NCBI GenBank assembly: GCA_030386875.1
Contig: CM059564.1
Coordinates: 70,017,436-70,081,435, forward strand
Direction of reading: 5' to 3'
Length of the DNA: 64,000 nucleotides
Origin: Morinoia aosen
Lineage: Eukaryota > Arthropoda > Malacostraca > Amphipoda > Talitridae
The notes below the pieces were generated by a model. The model made no database searches and was not told the origin of the DNA. It worked only from the letters and a program-made list of their open reading frames with translations. The translations under genes and the position numbers were made by a program. Each line of letters opens with the position of its first letter. The first letter of the stretch is position 1. Shown piece after piece: positions 22,416-34,882 of the stretch.

Positions 22416-23174
22416 ATGATGGCCAATTTTCCAGCAAAAGCTGTGACACTAGGATGTTGTGCAGTGATTTTCTGTTTCGCAATTCTGGCAATTTATATAA
22501 TGTTGCAATCAAGTTTCATTGATCGGCAAATAAGCGTTAAATTTGTGGCTAAAGTGAAAAACAATAGCTTTAAACCTACAGGCGTAATCTCAAACCCTAC
22601 TGATTGTAAAGGTATGTTCAGTCTCATAAATGGTTCAGGAATAAAATTATATTCAAATTTTTTCATTCGCAGTATTATTGATAAAATGCGGGACGACTTT
22701 CATGAAAACGCAATATTCGACCATGAATATTATAAAAAGCTGAGTGAATTTATACCTTCAGTTTTGTACAAACACAAACGCTCCTTTCAAATCACAGTGA
22801 AAAATGAGACTCTCGTGACAGAAATGTGCAACGAACACATGAGGCGTAACTTCACTCTGAATCGCGGCACCGTTGCATCCTCAGACGAGGTTTCGTTCGC
22901 CAAATTGTGTATGGCTTGGAAACAGAAAAAGTATTCATACAAATTGAAACTAGTGAGAAATCGGCTGAAAGAACTTAATGGTCAGCTGCCTCATTTGACT
23001 TGCAAAATGAAGTACACCTTCGAAAAGAAAGAAATCATAAAGTGTTTCAGAAAGGCAGTCGAGAAGAAAAACGGATCTGTTCTAATTGCTCTCATGGGAG
23101 ATTCCAAAATAAATCAAGTATTTGAAAGTTTTCTCCTCGAAACTAATGCAGTTGACTACAAAATACGCTATGAG
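22416..23174 (+). CDS. Exon 1 of the SGNH-like gene
   Basis: 253 codons, ending at GAG before GTAAGT (donor at 23175) in phase 0. It carries the membrane anchor and the GDS nucleophile block. The frame runs on 63 nt into the intron before a stop, which is read-through, not coding. Confidence 0.85.
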
Positions 23175-26100
23175 GTAAGTTTTTTGCCACGAAGAAGATT
23201 CAATCTCACGAGGTATCCATGTTGGCTGTCAATTTGAAAAGGAGTATATAAGGCGTAGGGACTTCGTTTTTGCCACAGATTATGTTTGTGTTTAATTATT
23301 TATTACCAAACAATTGTCGTGTTCAGTCCGTAGAGTTCCTGAAGTGTAATAACTTGTACTTTTTATGTAAATCCCAGTTCTTCTCATTTTGCTTAAAGGA
23401 AATCTAACTTATCTATGTTAGCCCGGAATCCTGATAAAATAAACGCAGAATTTTACTGATTATTATTCAAGAAGCAAAGGTTCACGGTAATTCGGTCGAG
23501 ACTCGACTTCCGTGCAGCTAACTGCTCGTCTATTGGTTGGCGTTCTTTACTTTTACGAAAGTGACTTCGTTGTCTTATTGTTCCGAAGCAAGTAATTTTA
23601 CGAATGCTGCAGTATTATTTATAAGCAGACGTACAAATTTGAAGCAAAATAATTAAATCTTACCTCAAGATTTCAGGAGGAAAGCTGTACTTATCCCTCG
23701 GCAAGTTGATTCATCCCTTTGCACTGAAGTTGAATGTGTTAATTAATGAGTTAACGAATGTAAAACTCAATAAATCTTTCGGAGGTAGAAAGTTATAACG
23801 TATTTAGTTGTATATTCAAATACAATTGGGTAATTATTCATGCCTCTTAGAGGAAAAACGCAAAATTTTCTGCACTTCAAAAATTAGACAGGTAAAATTT
23901 TTTTATTAAGTTTTGGTTTCATGAACATTTTAGTGTGTGACTGAATTTCAACTGCAAAGTCCGAATAGTAAGTACAGTATGCATGCAAAGGCCGAAGAAA
24001 ATAATGCTTATAGAAGTTGTGACGACGTCGAGCATTCGAAAACGTCTCACCCGAGTTGCGGTTCCGATATTGCGTCATGCACGCTCGGCGTTGTTTTTTA
24101 CTCTGCTGCATCGAATATTCAGTGAAAGGATACTCTTCCTCCCAGCAGCTTTCGTGATAAATGCAAGAAATTTCCATTCGTCGTCTGAAGTTCTTCTCAA
24201 CAGGTTTTGGAACTGCCTCTACACCTTTTTCACTTCAAATTAATCTAAGTCAAGTTCAATTTAATCCGAGTCAAGTTCAATTTAATCCGAGTCATGTTCA
24301 ATTTAATCCGAGTCAACTTCAAATTAATCCAAGTCAAGTTCAATTTAATCCAAGTCAAGTTTAAATTAATCCGAGTCAAGTTCAAATTAATCCGAGTCAA
24401 GTACAAATTAATCCGAGTCAAGTTCAAATTAATCCGAGTCAAGTTCAAATTAATCCAAGTCAAGTTCAAATTAATCCAACCCTTAGTTGAAGTGAAAATA
24501 ACGTAATAATTTGTTAATTTTAGTTTTTTGTCATATATGTATCTATTGGATGTGATGAGCAAAACTGGTTTCGAGGATTTATTTACACTCATAGATATTT
24601 ATATACGTGAAATTCCATTTTATTACATATATGAAATCAAATACATGCAAGTACAAAATATTATCATTGGACGATATGTAGATTTAATCTTTAAAAGAAA
24701 TGTACAAGTGCGATTCACTGAGTACTAATGTACGATTCCGTTTGATTACAATTTATGCTTGTACATTACTACTCAGATACATTCTTGCATTAGCAATATA
24801 AATGTTGCCATCCGTTCTAATTCCGTGTTAGTCATTGTGAAGAATTGTAGGATCCACCTACAATACACAATAATAATAAAAGAAACAATGTTTCTAATTT
24901 AATACTGATTTTATTTGTGTGTGTTCACAATTCAATATACGAGTATAATACTTTTAAAACTTCAATAACTTTTATAATAATCATTTTATGAATATTTAAG
25001 TCTTGAAAGTAGTACTCAGTGAATCGCACTTGTATATTTATTTCAAAGATTAAATCTACATATCGTCCAATGATAATATTTTGTACTTGCATGTATTTGA
25101 TTTCATATATGTGATAAAGTGGAATTTCACGTGTATAAATATCTATGAGTGTAAATAAATCCTCGAAACCAGTTTTGCTCATCACATCCAATAGATACAT
25201 ATATAACAAAAAAACTAAAATTAACAAATTATTACGTTATTTTTACCTCAACTAAGGGTTGGATTAATTTGAACTTGACTTGGATTAATTCGAACTTGAC
25301 TCGGATTAAATTGAACTTGACTTGGATTAATTTGAACTTGACTCGGATTAATTTGAACTTGACTCGTATTAAATTAAACTTGACTCGGATGAAATTGAAC
25401 TTGACTTAGATTAATTTGAAGTGAAAAGGTGTAGTCTGGAGGTATGCGTAGAGATTGAGTGAGCAGCTGCAGCTCTGAGAATGTCCCAGGTTTCCAACAG
25501 TTTATCGATTAACCTTTGCTTGCATAATTCAAGAATAACCTTTAAATGGCATTTATTAGAGTAAGTGGTGGAAATTTGAAGATTTTTTTTAGATCATCGA
25601 CTTAACGAAGTTAAGTTCAGTGGTGACAATTTGTGCCAACAATCTAATATAAAGGCGCTCATTCATCTGTTCTCTTACTCCAGATACTCGTACCGTGATT
25701 CTGTGACTTATAAAGACAAAACCTGTAGTGCATGAAGGCATCTTTTTGTTGTTTTATTGCTTGATTCCGAGATTACTTACCTTCGTAGAGGTTCCAGAGT
25801 TCTTCTCAATACCATAATACACGACGTGCGGTGCACCTCATACTCGTCAATTAAAATTAAATTCCTAAAATTTTCCTCATCGGGCAAAACTTTCCCGTTC
25901 ATTTGAATTTGCCTCTCTATTCTAATGTAAGTCCTCTCACCTAATTATAATTGCCGGAAAGAAATTACCTGTTATAATACAAGGAACATGTTGGGTTGTT
26001 TGGGTTGTTTTGGCCACACATGAGTTCGAGAAAGTTTTGAACTAATAAACGCGACTTCAAACCCCATAATACAACCCAAGTTTACCGAAATGTTTTTAAA

Positions 26101-29100
26101 CTTCTGCTCTAGAAAATTTTTTAATGGCTTTTGGCAAGTTGGATTAATGGATTTTTTCTTTTTTAGGATGAGAAACACAGTTTACGCGACTGGCTCTTCA
26201 CAGCGCTGCATAAACGGATACGAACTACCGTTGAGGCCACGGTTCCTGCAGTACCAGGCTTTACTATTTCATTCAGGCAAGTATGTTATTGTAGAGGAAA
26301 ATATTTCAACTAATAAACCCTGAAAAAAGTGTTGCAAATTTTGCTATAAACTTTTTACATTTTATCAAGAAGGGTTGCCAGGAAAGACGAGAAGGCTTTC
26401 TCAATAGTACATTTCCTGCTGGAAACAATGAGCTACATCTACAAGTGTATTCAGTTTCTTTGAATGCTGAGACAATTTGAACAGTGTTAGTAACTATTTC
26501 TAGTGATTTTTATCAATGACCTAATATTTATATACATATGAAACACTTTTTACACAGATATTCTTCAGAGAATAAATATCAATTGCGAGAAAGAATCGCA
26601 CTTGAAGACAATTTACGTAAATAATCCCGAAATGAAAAAACGTAGCAGGGGGAACAAAGAGTTGATTGTATTTTAACAGAAATGGAATAAAATAGGGATC
26701 AGATAATCAAGTTAAAGCATTTATTCGTTGACGTTTAGAGAGATTTACATTTGAGGGTTACTTTCGCGTGAAGATCCTGTAACAGTTCGAGCGTGAACTC
26801 TTTTTGCGTAACCTTGCTAAAGACGTCGCTCCAAAAATTAATTATGAGGAAATAAAATATAACATATAACTTAGATAGTAAAACAATTACTCCGCAAAAA
26901 AGTTAAATGTTTAATAATTTTCCAGTAGAAGTAAAACCAAACCATAGAACGGTTAATTCCTATATATGTATATAAGTCACCCTATCGATACGAAGGAGAG
27001 CATCGATAATTCCAATTTTGTTCGACACATGATAGTCCTACACCACATAAAGGTACTGACTTAAGCACTTAGGGACCTTATAGGAATTTGGATTATACTC
27101 TTGCATATTCGCACGAATCCTACCCAACCAAACAGAACCAAAATGGGTTGAAACTCCTTAGCTGAAATTAAACATGTGGAAGAATAAATGAAGAAAAAAA
27201 CGTTATTTTTCATTTGATTCCGATTTTCATCTACTTTTTTCTGAAGGTTATTCTTTCCAAACAGTGAAAGAGGTTTTAAAGTCGTTTTCAAGGCGAGCAT
27301 GCCAGAACAAGTAGAACATCATTTAAATGACTAATTTCTTACTCGCCCGGAGCAAGACCAATCTTTTGAAAGTATTGTCAGAGAGTGAGGATGTTTTTGC
27401 TTAGAGTTTGATGAAATAAATGCTCCATGTCGTCACTGTAGTTCTCTCAATTTCATCACGCAAAATTTTTCATTGAAAAAGTTCGGGCATTTGTTTAAGT
27501 TTGTTTCTAAGGAGGATAGAATTCTGAAACTATCTTAATCTAAAGCTCAGAGAAATATACACATATGTGTTATTATGAGAATATAGACTACTTAATAAGG
27601 CATAGCCAATTAACATAGTGGTATCTTTACAAAGCTCTGAAATGATCTCTTCACCGCCTTCCAGTGCGTACCTGGAATATTTCTTGTTAATGTACATAAA
27701 CCAATATCGAAAATAACCGACAAATTGCTGTAACAATTTTTTCTCATTTAGGTTTGCCTCGTTTACCGAATCATCCGATCTTGAGTTTCTACGTTCCCCG
27801 ATCTTCAAACAACTGATACGGTGGGCAATTGGTGAGGAACCTCCTCCGGATTTACTCATTATTGGTAAGCAGTAACGTAAACTTGAGCGTAGAGTGCGTT
27901 TGTTGTTGATAAATATTTAATTACAACAAATTACGAAATGAAATCCACCTGTCTGTCGAAACATTCTACTTAGTGTGGTTAAAATATATTCAGTCACGTG
28001 GGGCTTCTATGGAGTTTTGTTTCGTCATCTGTCGGTACGTAAAATTGAGCGACACGCCTGTCAAGTGAAGTATCTGTTATTTGAAGCGTTCAAAAGCCAA
28101 ATGAACAATATTGATTTACATTAAGATTACAACAATGTATGTCATTCCTTCATGTATACTTAGTCGTGCAATTTTTATCGAACGTCTTTGGAACCAAACT
28201 ATTTGTTCACAATAAATATACTTAGATACGAAAGGTATTGGGAAACTCCGATAGTCTGTGGCCGTTAAACTCAATCGCATGCACTTTTGACATATCCGTT
28301 TCGTCCTCGCAGTCGGGAAAACTAGACTGAGAGAAACGAAAAATGTGCCTGTATGAAAGCTATTTTTCGTACATCAAATACTCAGCTTCTCTCTTGTTTG
28401 AATAAACAACAAAACTGAAGCACTAGTATCTTCTATTTCTTCGCAAACAGAACCGTGGCACAATAAAGAGTTTGGTACTCGAAGCGATCAGAAGCTAAGT
28501 GACCAATGCAATATCCCAATGTTTTAAATGCTTTGAGTATTGAGGTGCCAACTTCAGTTTGTTTTTCTTTGAGCTACCACCAAAACTTCCCGCGAAAATT
28601 TGAATTCCCGAGCCTCTAAGTAAAGTATGTAAAACTTATATCTGAATGTTGTCGTAAAATTCACATATTCGTATAAATTTTTTAACATGTAGGAAACCGC
28701 CATCGTTCAGGCGGTTCAGGAAATGACCTTAGTTTAGGCTCTGTAGCCGGTTAAGCCCAGTCTGAATTTTTCACAGGAGCATGCAAGTTTTTAGCCGCCT
28801 AAGCTATTTAATTACTTGGGCGGCAAAAAACATGCATGCAGGTGGCAAAAAAGTTAAACGGGGTAAATACCATTATAAAATTGATGGTCATTGTAACTGG
28901 AGAAACGTCCATTAACCAAATATTTAAGTGAGATATAGCCATTTAAATGTATGAATGAAATTTAATCGGAGTCAAATATTAAAAAAATAAACCGGCAGGC
29001 ATCACATTGATCTCATTTCTTAGCTTACTGTTTCTATGCACCATGTGCAATGCGCATAGATTCCGCTTTCCCTCAACTCCATACTAAATGGTGCCTTCAT

Positions 29101-32100
29101 CCTTCCTCTCTTTGAACATCTTTGTCATGGTAAAGGAAGGCTAAAACTTTCTTCTATAATAAAAATAAAAATGCTTTCATAGGATAAACTGAGCTCGCGT
29201 ATCGTAGATACTTGCGAATCATACTTCTGTCACGATTTTCAAATTTTTCTTTAGCGTGTTTACTCTTTGCTTTCTCACCGGACTTATTGCGGAAATTTAG
29301 CCTTCACTCATTATATGGTGCCTTATGGGGTGAGTAGAGGTGTGAGTGTTGCTTTATGGTGCCACTCACCCCTCTACAGCAAGGCCCCACTCACCCCTCC
29401 ATAGCAAGGCACCACTCAGCCCTCCATAGCAAGGCACCACTCAGCCCTCCTCAGCAGGGCACCACTCACCCCTCAATAGCGAAGAACAACTCACCCCTCT
29501 ACACCAAGGCACCACTCAGCCCTCCACAGCAAGGCACTACTCACCTCTCAACAGCAAGGCACTACTCACCCCTCAAAAGCAAGGCACCACTCACCCCTCC
29601 ACAGCAAGGTACCACTCACCCCTCTACAGCAAGGCACCACTCACCCCTCAGGAAGGCACCACTCACTCCTCTACAGCAAGGCACCACTCACTCCTCTACA
29701 GCAAGGCACCACTCACCCCTCCATAGCAAGGCACCACTAAGCCCTCCAAAGCAAGGCACCACTCACCTCTCAATAGCAAAGCACCACTCACCCCTCTACA
29801 CCAAGGCACCACTCACCCCTCAGGAAGGCACCACTCACTCCTCTACAACAAGGCACCACTCACCCCTCAGGAAGGCACCACTCACTCCTCTACAGTAAGG
29901 CACCACTCACCCCTCAGGAAGGCACCACTCATTCCTCTACAACAAGGCACCACTCACCCCTCAGGAAGGCACCACTCACTCCTCTACAGTAAGGCACCAC
30001 TCACCCCTCAGGAAGGCACCACTCACTCCTCTACAACAAGGCACCACTCACCCCTCAGGAAGGCACCACTCACTCCTCTACAGCAAGGCACCACTCACCC
30101 CTCAGGAAGGCACCACTCACTCCTCTACAGCAAGGCACCACTCACCTCTCTACAGCAAGGCCCCACTTACCCCACTACACCAAGTCACCACTCACCCTAA
30201 ATACCTCTCACCCCTCTACCGCAAATACTACAGCAAATACACTTTGTTTTCTGCAGGAAACCAGAAGTCGATGCATCAGTTACATTACTGATAAAAATTT
30301 AGTTTTTCTGAGACGTAATTGTTGAAAAGGTAAAATATCTCGCCTTATGATTATATTTTCAATGTACTGAAAAGGGAAATTTGATGGAGTTTATATTTAT
30401 TTCCTTTTAATGGTATTTTATAACAGTTTCAATAAATAACAAACTTCTGCAGCCATTTATTGTTGGTCTATAAAAAAATAGAAGAAACGGACAGAATTTT
30501 ATAATTTGATGGAAATTCAGGTCAAATCTCACCGGAGCTATAAAAAGGTTCGTTTTGCCTGACCATTAAATATTGCCCGATGTTCATGAAATTTGGTAGA
30601 ATAATTTTCATTTGACAAGTAACGAGAGCAGCATGTGCTGGATTTGATATCATTACTTTGAATTTCTACCTATATACGCTTGGGACACCCTAAATTGCAC
30701 ACCCATGTGGGTATTCATTGTTCAAAAAATTCAACACATTTTCCGATAAATCCCAGTCTTCATCATTTTCATCAGTATTTCTCTTCGGTTCTTTATTCCA
30801 AACTGGAATAAAGAATCCACAGCGTACATCGGTAACGACTGAGTCGTATGAGAAAGATACTTTTGATGCGACAGTTCAATTTCAGGTTTTAATTTTGTCA
30901 TAAAAGACCTCCCATTTCTCCTGTAATACATTTTTACATGGCTCACCTTTTTTGAAATCCAATCTAGTTAGCTGTCGGTTATAAATTGTTCCATTTAATA
31001 TAAAAAGGTTACGTGGCCGGTGTTTACTTTGGTCCTATAAAAATGTAAAGAAATGGTCTGTTTTAAAAATCACTCATTTTCATCTTTTGGGAATTATGAA
31101 GAATCAGTTTATTTTTTTGAGATCATAGTATCTAAAAACTGCGTTCTAGTGCTGAAAATGTAAGTACAAGATCTAGTATGAGAAAATTTTTAAAATTTCA
31201 CTGTGAAGTTTTAGTGTTTTAGTGAAATTTTAAAATTTCACGTCATTACTAAGCATTTCTCAATTTTTTCTTTAATCGCTGTTTTCTTCAGCACAAAGAT
31301 TTTGAAATTGTTTCCCGAACGTATGAAGAAAGATATTGTGAACAAATGAAATTTTAAATATAATGAATAAACATGGAAATGAAGGATGAAATATCATGGT
31401 GTGTTCCTCACGAGCATCTCATATCCAATTTTTAAATCTGAGGTTTAGAATTCCAATGTAATGGAGTGGAACCCCCATCATCTTCGTTTTACACACATCC
31501 TGACTGTTCGGGTGACTATACAAGTGGGTGGTACTGTTCGTGGACCATAATTTCATCTAAAGGTTAAGAGAATGAAGTCATGGAAAGGCTAGCTACATTT
31601 GGAAGATGGACTAGAGTATATCTCAATAAAATGGAATGCCACTGGGCTGCGATGAGTCTCGTGATGTACATAATTTTCACGGATGTCGAGACATCAACAT
31701 TCTGACCGAAAGAACAGGCGCGCTCTTCAATATTTTATCGCCTCCGAATAACTATTTTGCAAAAAACGTTAGAATTTAAAATGAGTGTTTTGATTTCATT
31801 TTCAAATGGCTTTTCTTTTCTGATTACGGAGGACAATCTGCGTAAAAGACTGTTCATTTTTATGTGATCGAATTTTTTATTCGGAGACATTTAACATTTC
31901 TGAGAAGACCTAATTAGAGTCAAACGCTCAAAATCGACAATTGAATGAAAATGCAGCTGCTTTTTGAAGGTTAAGTATTGGACGAGTACCCTTTTCGACG
32001 AAGGGAAAAGAAGCTTTGAGTGAAAGCGCGTACACTCATTTCTGCATTAGAAGAAGATCAGCTAAAAATGCATACTACTAATTGACTGGATAGAATATTC

Positions 32101-33501
32101 GGTATTCATCACTGAATAGTCGAGTTATTTAATATATTTTTTGGCTCATGTTATTCGTTTTTTGGCACAAAAAATTGAGCTTTGGTCTTATTTTATGTCT
32201 TTATGTGGTTTCAAATGGACTGTTTTAGTGCGGAACGCATGCTAAAGGTTAAAAAAGTAGCAAGAACTGCTTTTGGTTCAAGAAGCGTAGTCGAAATATC
32301 AGAAATATTGAACAAGTGCGACAATGTGTATGGAGCTTACAAGTATCTGCTGTACGTTCGCCCATTCGATAGGAAAAAACCTCAAAGAGCTTATAAAAAA
32401 ATTAACAAATAGTCAGTCCTATTCAAAATTGATATTGCCTCAAATACTGATGAATAGCTTTAGGTATGAGAAGAATAACATTCTAATATTATGTGTTGAA
32501 CAGGTTACGCTGACTGGATGCTACTTACGGCCAGACGCTCTGGCGATCCCGTCACCTCTTTGGATGTTCTCAGCAACTTATGGGACGTGCACGCGGCGGT
32601 GCTTCGCATCCTGCTGAATATGCGCGGCACTCGAGTTATCGTCCTCGCTCAAAATCCATCGCGACCTCACGCCAGCGGCAAAAAATACTTCATTCATGAC
32701 AATAACGTCATGGGAGATGCATGGACTCTGTGGTCAGATATGGGACTGCTGAACTTCTTGAAAAGGCTCAAAGACAGTTCAGAGCTTTATGTTACGCGAG
32801 CATCTGTGATGTGGAAACTTATTTTCCAAACACGCGGACTTGCCCACTCAGTTTGGTTGAACTATAGCTTCTCTCGATACATGTTTGATGAAAGTTTGAA
32901 CAATGATAGTAATCAGATAAAGCAAAATGAGAAGCAGTATCTCTTCGATTCCTCTCCAAGGAATGAAGTGTGGTTTTGGGATTCTTCACTGCCGTTGGCT
33001 TATTCTTCGCTACGGGACTGCGACACCTTATACCACCACGATCCCGAATCAACTGAAACAATTCCTTTCATCATAAAAATAAGTCCACATTCGCATACCT
33101 CCTATGTGTACGATATGCTGAAGCGTCTGAATGTTAACTCAGAGAATATTTTTGATTACTTAGATGATATAGCTCTCTCACCTGAACAATTTGAAAGCGA
33201 AAAAATTCGAATTCGATCTAATTTAGAACCTTTCGATAAAAACCTTTTCCGTCCAATGAGACCATTCTCTGTCGATGTTTCTTCCAAAATGCAGAATGGA
33301 TTTGTTTTAAGTGAAAAGACAATTCAAGATATCAATGAGTATTTTGACTTATTTGCTGAGGCTTTTGCCATGTCGACTCTCCATTGCAGAGATTTTCAGC
33401 ATGCGGAAGCTCCGACAAAACAGGTAGAGGCTCTCCAAATTATGAATCTAATTTGTAATCAGTTCATGGAAGAAAACGAGGTATACTGCTGCTCTAATTG
33501 A
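22416..33501 (+). CDS. SGNH/PC-esterase-like type II membrane protein, four exons
   Basis: Exons 22416-23174, 26167-26276, 27752-27864 and 32504-33501 join in frame to 1,980 nt, 659 residues plus TGA. Residues about 9-30 form one hydrophobic signal-anchor (VTLGCCAVIFCFAILAIYIM), so the bulk should face the Golgi/ER lumen; several N-glycosylation sequons (NGS, NET, NFT) fit that. ALMGDSKINQ (Ser about 230) matches the nucleophile block of SGNH hydrolases. PPDLLIIGYADW, created by the exon 3-4 join, matches the PDL-hh-G block. FWDSSLPLAYSSLRDC and the C-terminal DFQH (about residues 624-627) match the NXPE/PC-esterase-like tail, where DxxH supplies the Asp and His. The substrate is unknown; relatives act on secreted glycans or lipids or may be non-catalytic. 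The second of two adjacent ATGs (22419) could be the real start. Untranslated exons were not found. Confidence 0.82.
24243..24480 (+). repeat. 21-bp tandem repeat, left arm
   Basis: Units of the type AATTTAATCCGAGTCAAGTTC, varying between TTTAAT and ATTAAT. They produce long but spurious open frames on both strands. Confidence 0.9.
25258..25412 (-). repeat. 21-bp tandem repeat, right arm
   Basis: The inverted counterpart of the left-arm array, with fewer units. Confidence 0.9.
26167..26276 (+). CDS. Exon 2 of the SGNH-like gene
   Basis: Acceptor ttttttctttttTAG at 26166, then 110 nt in phase with exon 1 (DEKHSLRDWLFTALHKR and following). It ends TTCAG before GCAAGT, a GC donor. A GT donor four bases later is present, but it breaks the frame to exon 3. 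Confidence 0.78.
26277..26282 (+). promoter_or_regulatory. GC-type 5' splice site (AG|GCAAGT)
   Basis: The only donor that joins exon 2 to exon 3 without a frame error is CAG|GCAAGT. GC-AG introns are a known minor class, and their donors have exactly this strong AG|GCAAGT context. The neighbouring GTATGT at 26281 gives the wrong phase for 27752. Confidence 0.65.
27752..27864 (+). CDS. Exon 3 of the SGNH-like gene
   Basis: Acceptor ttttttctcatttAG at 27751, 113 nt, donor G|GTAAGC at 27865. Read in frame it gives FASFTESSDLEFLRS, ending EEPPPDLLIIG, and completes a conserved SGNH block with exon 4. Phase 2 in, phase 1 out, as its neighbours require. Confidence 0.82.
29005..29185 (+). repeat. 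Dispersed repeat matching the BEL LTR, in intron 3
   Basis: Matches 44590-44762 of the BEL-type LTR in the same orientation (GCATAGATTCCGC, CCCTCAAC, GGTGCCTTC, ACATCTTTGTC, GCTAAAACTTTC in order) with moderate divergence. Confidence 0.65.
29353..30185 (+). repeat. Minisatellite in intron 3 (GGCACCACTCACCCCTC family)
   Basis: More than 30 units of about 17-25 bp built on GGCACCACTCACCCCTC followed by TACAGCAA, CATAGCAA or AGGAA. From about 29640 a higher-order unit of about 47 bp alternates the TACAGCAA and AGGAA types. The long Pro/His/Ser frame it generates is not a gene. Confidence 0.92.
32504..33501 (+). CDS. Exon 4 (terminal) of the SGNH-like gene
   Basis: Acceptor ttgaacAG at 32503; the in-frame TGA just upstream (32496-32498) shows the exon cannot extend further 5'. 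It codes YADWMLLTARR and following to the C-terminus, with FWDSSLPLAYS and DFQH near the end; stop TGA at 33499-33501. Confidence 0.85.
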
Positions 33502-33585
33502 CTCCATGGCTGAAACGAAGAAAACGTACACGTAACTCGTTTCAATTAGTGAGTTCACTTGATGGCCCTTGTTTTATGAAGAAGT

Positions 33586-33591
33586 AATAAA
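33586..33591 (+). terminator. Polyadenylation signal AATAAA
   Basis: AATAAA 85 nt after the stop codon of the SGNH-like gene, the first canonical signal downstream, so the likely 3' end is near 33605-33620. Confidence 0.6.
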
Positions 33592-34865
33592 GAAACTAAT
33601 GAGAACTAGGATAATATATAGTCTTAATTTTAAATCGTATTGACGTTATCATGAGAGGGTAATGTCGCAATTACTTTCTTGCTATTGGGGCTATTTTTGG
33701 GGAAAGTGCGAAGTAGGCTTTAAAAGTGAGTTTTACACAATTGTGAAATCATAATATTCTTTAGATACGTTGAAACGACGTCGCCGTTACTTCCTCATCT
33801 GCCCGCACGCTCACAAGCATTCCACGGACGTTGGTCCCAATCAGGCCAACACGTTCTCATGTCACGAGACGTTTGTGCCCCTTGCTAATTTGCGTTAACA
33901 AAGGAATCTCAGATTGGAGGAAAAGAACGCCTCCAAATAAACATGTAATGATAATTCTATTCGCATGAGTTTAATACCGACACAGGGTTCACGTAAACAA
34001 AATCCCTCCAAAAAGCATGCGAAGTGAAAAACGTACACGTACCAGGTTCGAGTGTCAGATCTTGACGGACTTACAACTCTAAAATCATTTTTTTTGAGTT
34101 TTGGAGACATGACGTGTTCGCTAATTAAATTTGGGACGTAACACACTCCAATAAGTATACGAATCTATACTTACACAAATTATATCCTGGTACACAATCG
34201 CTATATCAGAGTGCTCACAATTGCAAACTGATAGGCATTAATAATGACAATGCTGAAATCCCAATGTCGGCCGGCCAATTTACTTCCGCAACTTACTGAC
34301 ATTATCTATTGAAGTATGGAATTAGAGGCCCACAGACTAACACACACCAATTACAGTATATGTAGGTTAACACGGAAGACAACCACATTTAGATTAAATG
34401 GCGTACAATTATCACGTCCTGTACACACTTTCTAATACGACCTTTACATGCTCGTTAAGTTCAATTTTATTCTGACATAGGTAAGTTCTCAATTCAGATT
34501 AGTGGAAGTCAAACATTACGGATGATGTTTCCTTTCATTACGTCTGCTCACCTCCCATAACAGCCCAGATTTTTAGGCTTCGTGATATTGAAACGTTAAC
34601 ATTGTGGAAGTTGCAATCTAATTTCTAATCTAATTTGCGCAGCGCCGGTAGGTTCTACTGTTTTGTCGATCGGGGAAGGAGAGGCGAAGGAATGAGTAAA
34701 AATGCATTCTATTCACCATCTCACATCGCAAGTGAGTTACAAATATTTATTTCATCATTTATTAGATATATTTGACTGTACATCTTCATCGTACAGATAA
34801 TCGAGAAGATATTCAACATAATTCAACATAACCGAAAAGATATTCATTCAAACCATCTCATCCGA

Positions 34866-34882
34866 CCCCCCCCCCCCCCCCC
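34866..34882. repeat. Poly-C run (17 C)
   Basis: An uninterrupted homopolymer in AT-rich DNA, prone to length error in assembly. Confidence 0.9.

Larger units (their letters stand above)
24219..25434. mobile_element. Foldback element with long inverted arms in intron 1
   Basis: Arms 24219-24728 and 25010-25434 are inverted copies around a 281-bp loop. Each arm starts ctacacctttttcacttcaa, passes through a 21-bp tandem repeat (about 11 copies left, 7 right), then about 240 bp of near-identical unique sequence ending at TACTCAGTGAATCGCACTT. No transposase is present. Structure as in foldback-type non-autonomous DNA transposons. I could not identify a clear target duplication. It lies entirely within intron 1 of the SGNH-like gene. 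Confidence 0.75.

Noticed and set aside
23175-23237. Extension of exon 1 to the stop at 23237 as a complete 273-residue protein
   Set aside because: A strong GTAAGT donor at 23175 and in-frame downstream exons completing the SGNH domain show this is intron read-through.
24245-24592. Asn/Leu/Thr repeat frames (both strands) resembling repeat proteins
   Set aside because: They are translations of the 21-bp tandem repeat in the foldback arm; the period is a multiple of three, so no stop appears.
24243-25412. CRISPR-like array
   Set aside because: Adjacent repeats without distinct spacers, in an arthropod-type genome, within an inverted-repeat element.
29356-29898. 180-residue Pro/His/Ser-rich open frame
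   Set aside because: It is a translation of the GGCACCACTCACCCC minisatellite inside intron 3; repeats whose period is not a stop-containing frame give such shadows.
32182-32412. 76-residue frame as an extra exon between exons 3 and 4
   Set aside because: Exon 3 joins exon 4 directly in the right phase and completes a conserved block; adding this frame is not needed and its content does not resemble the family.
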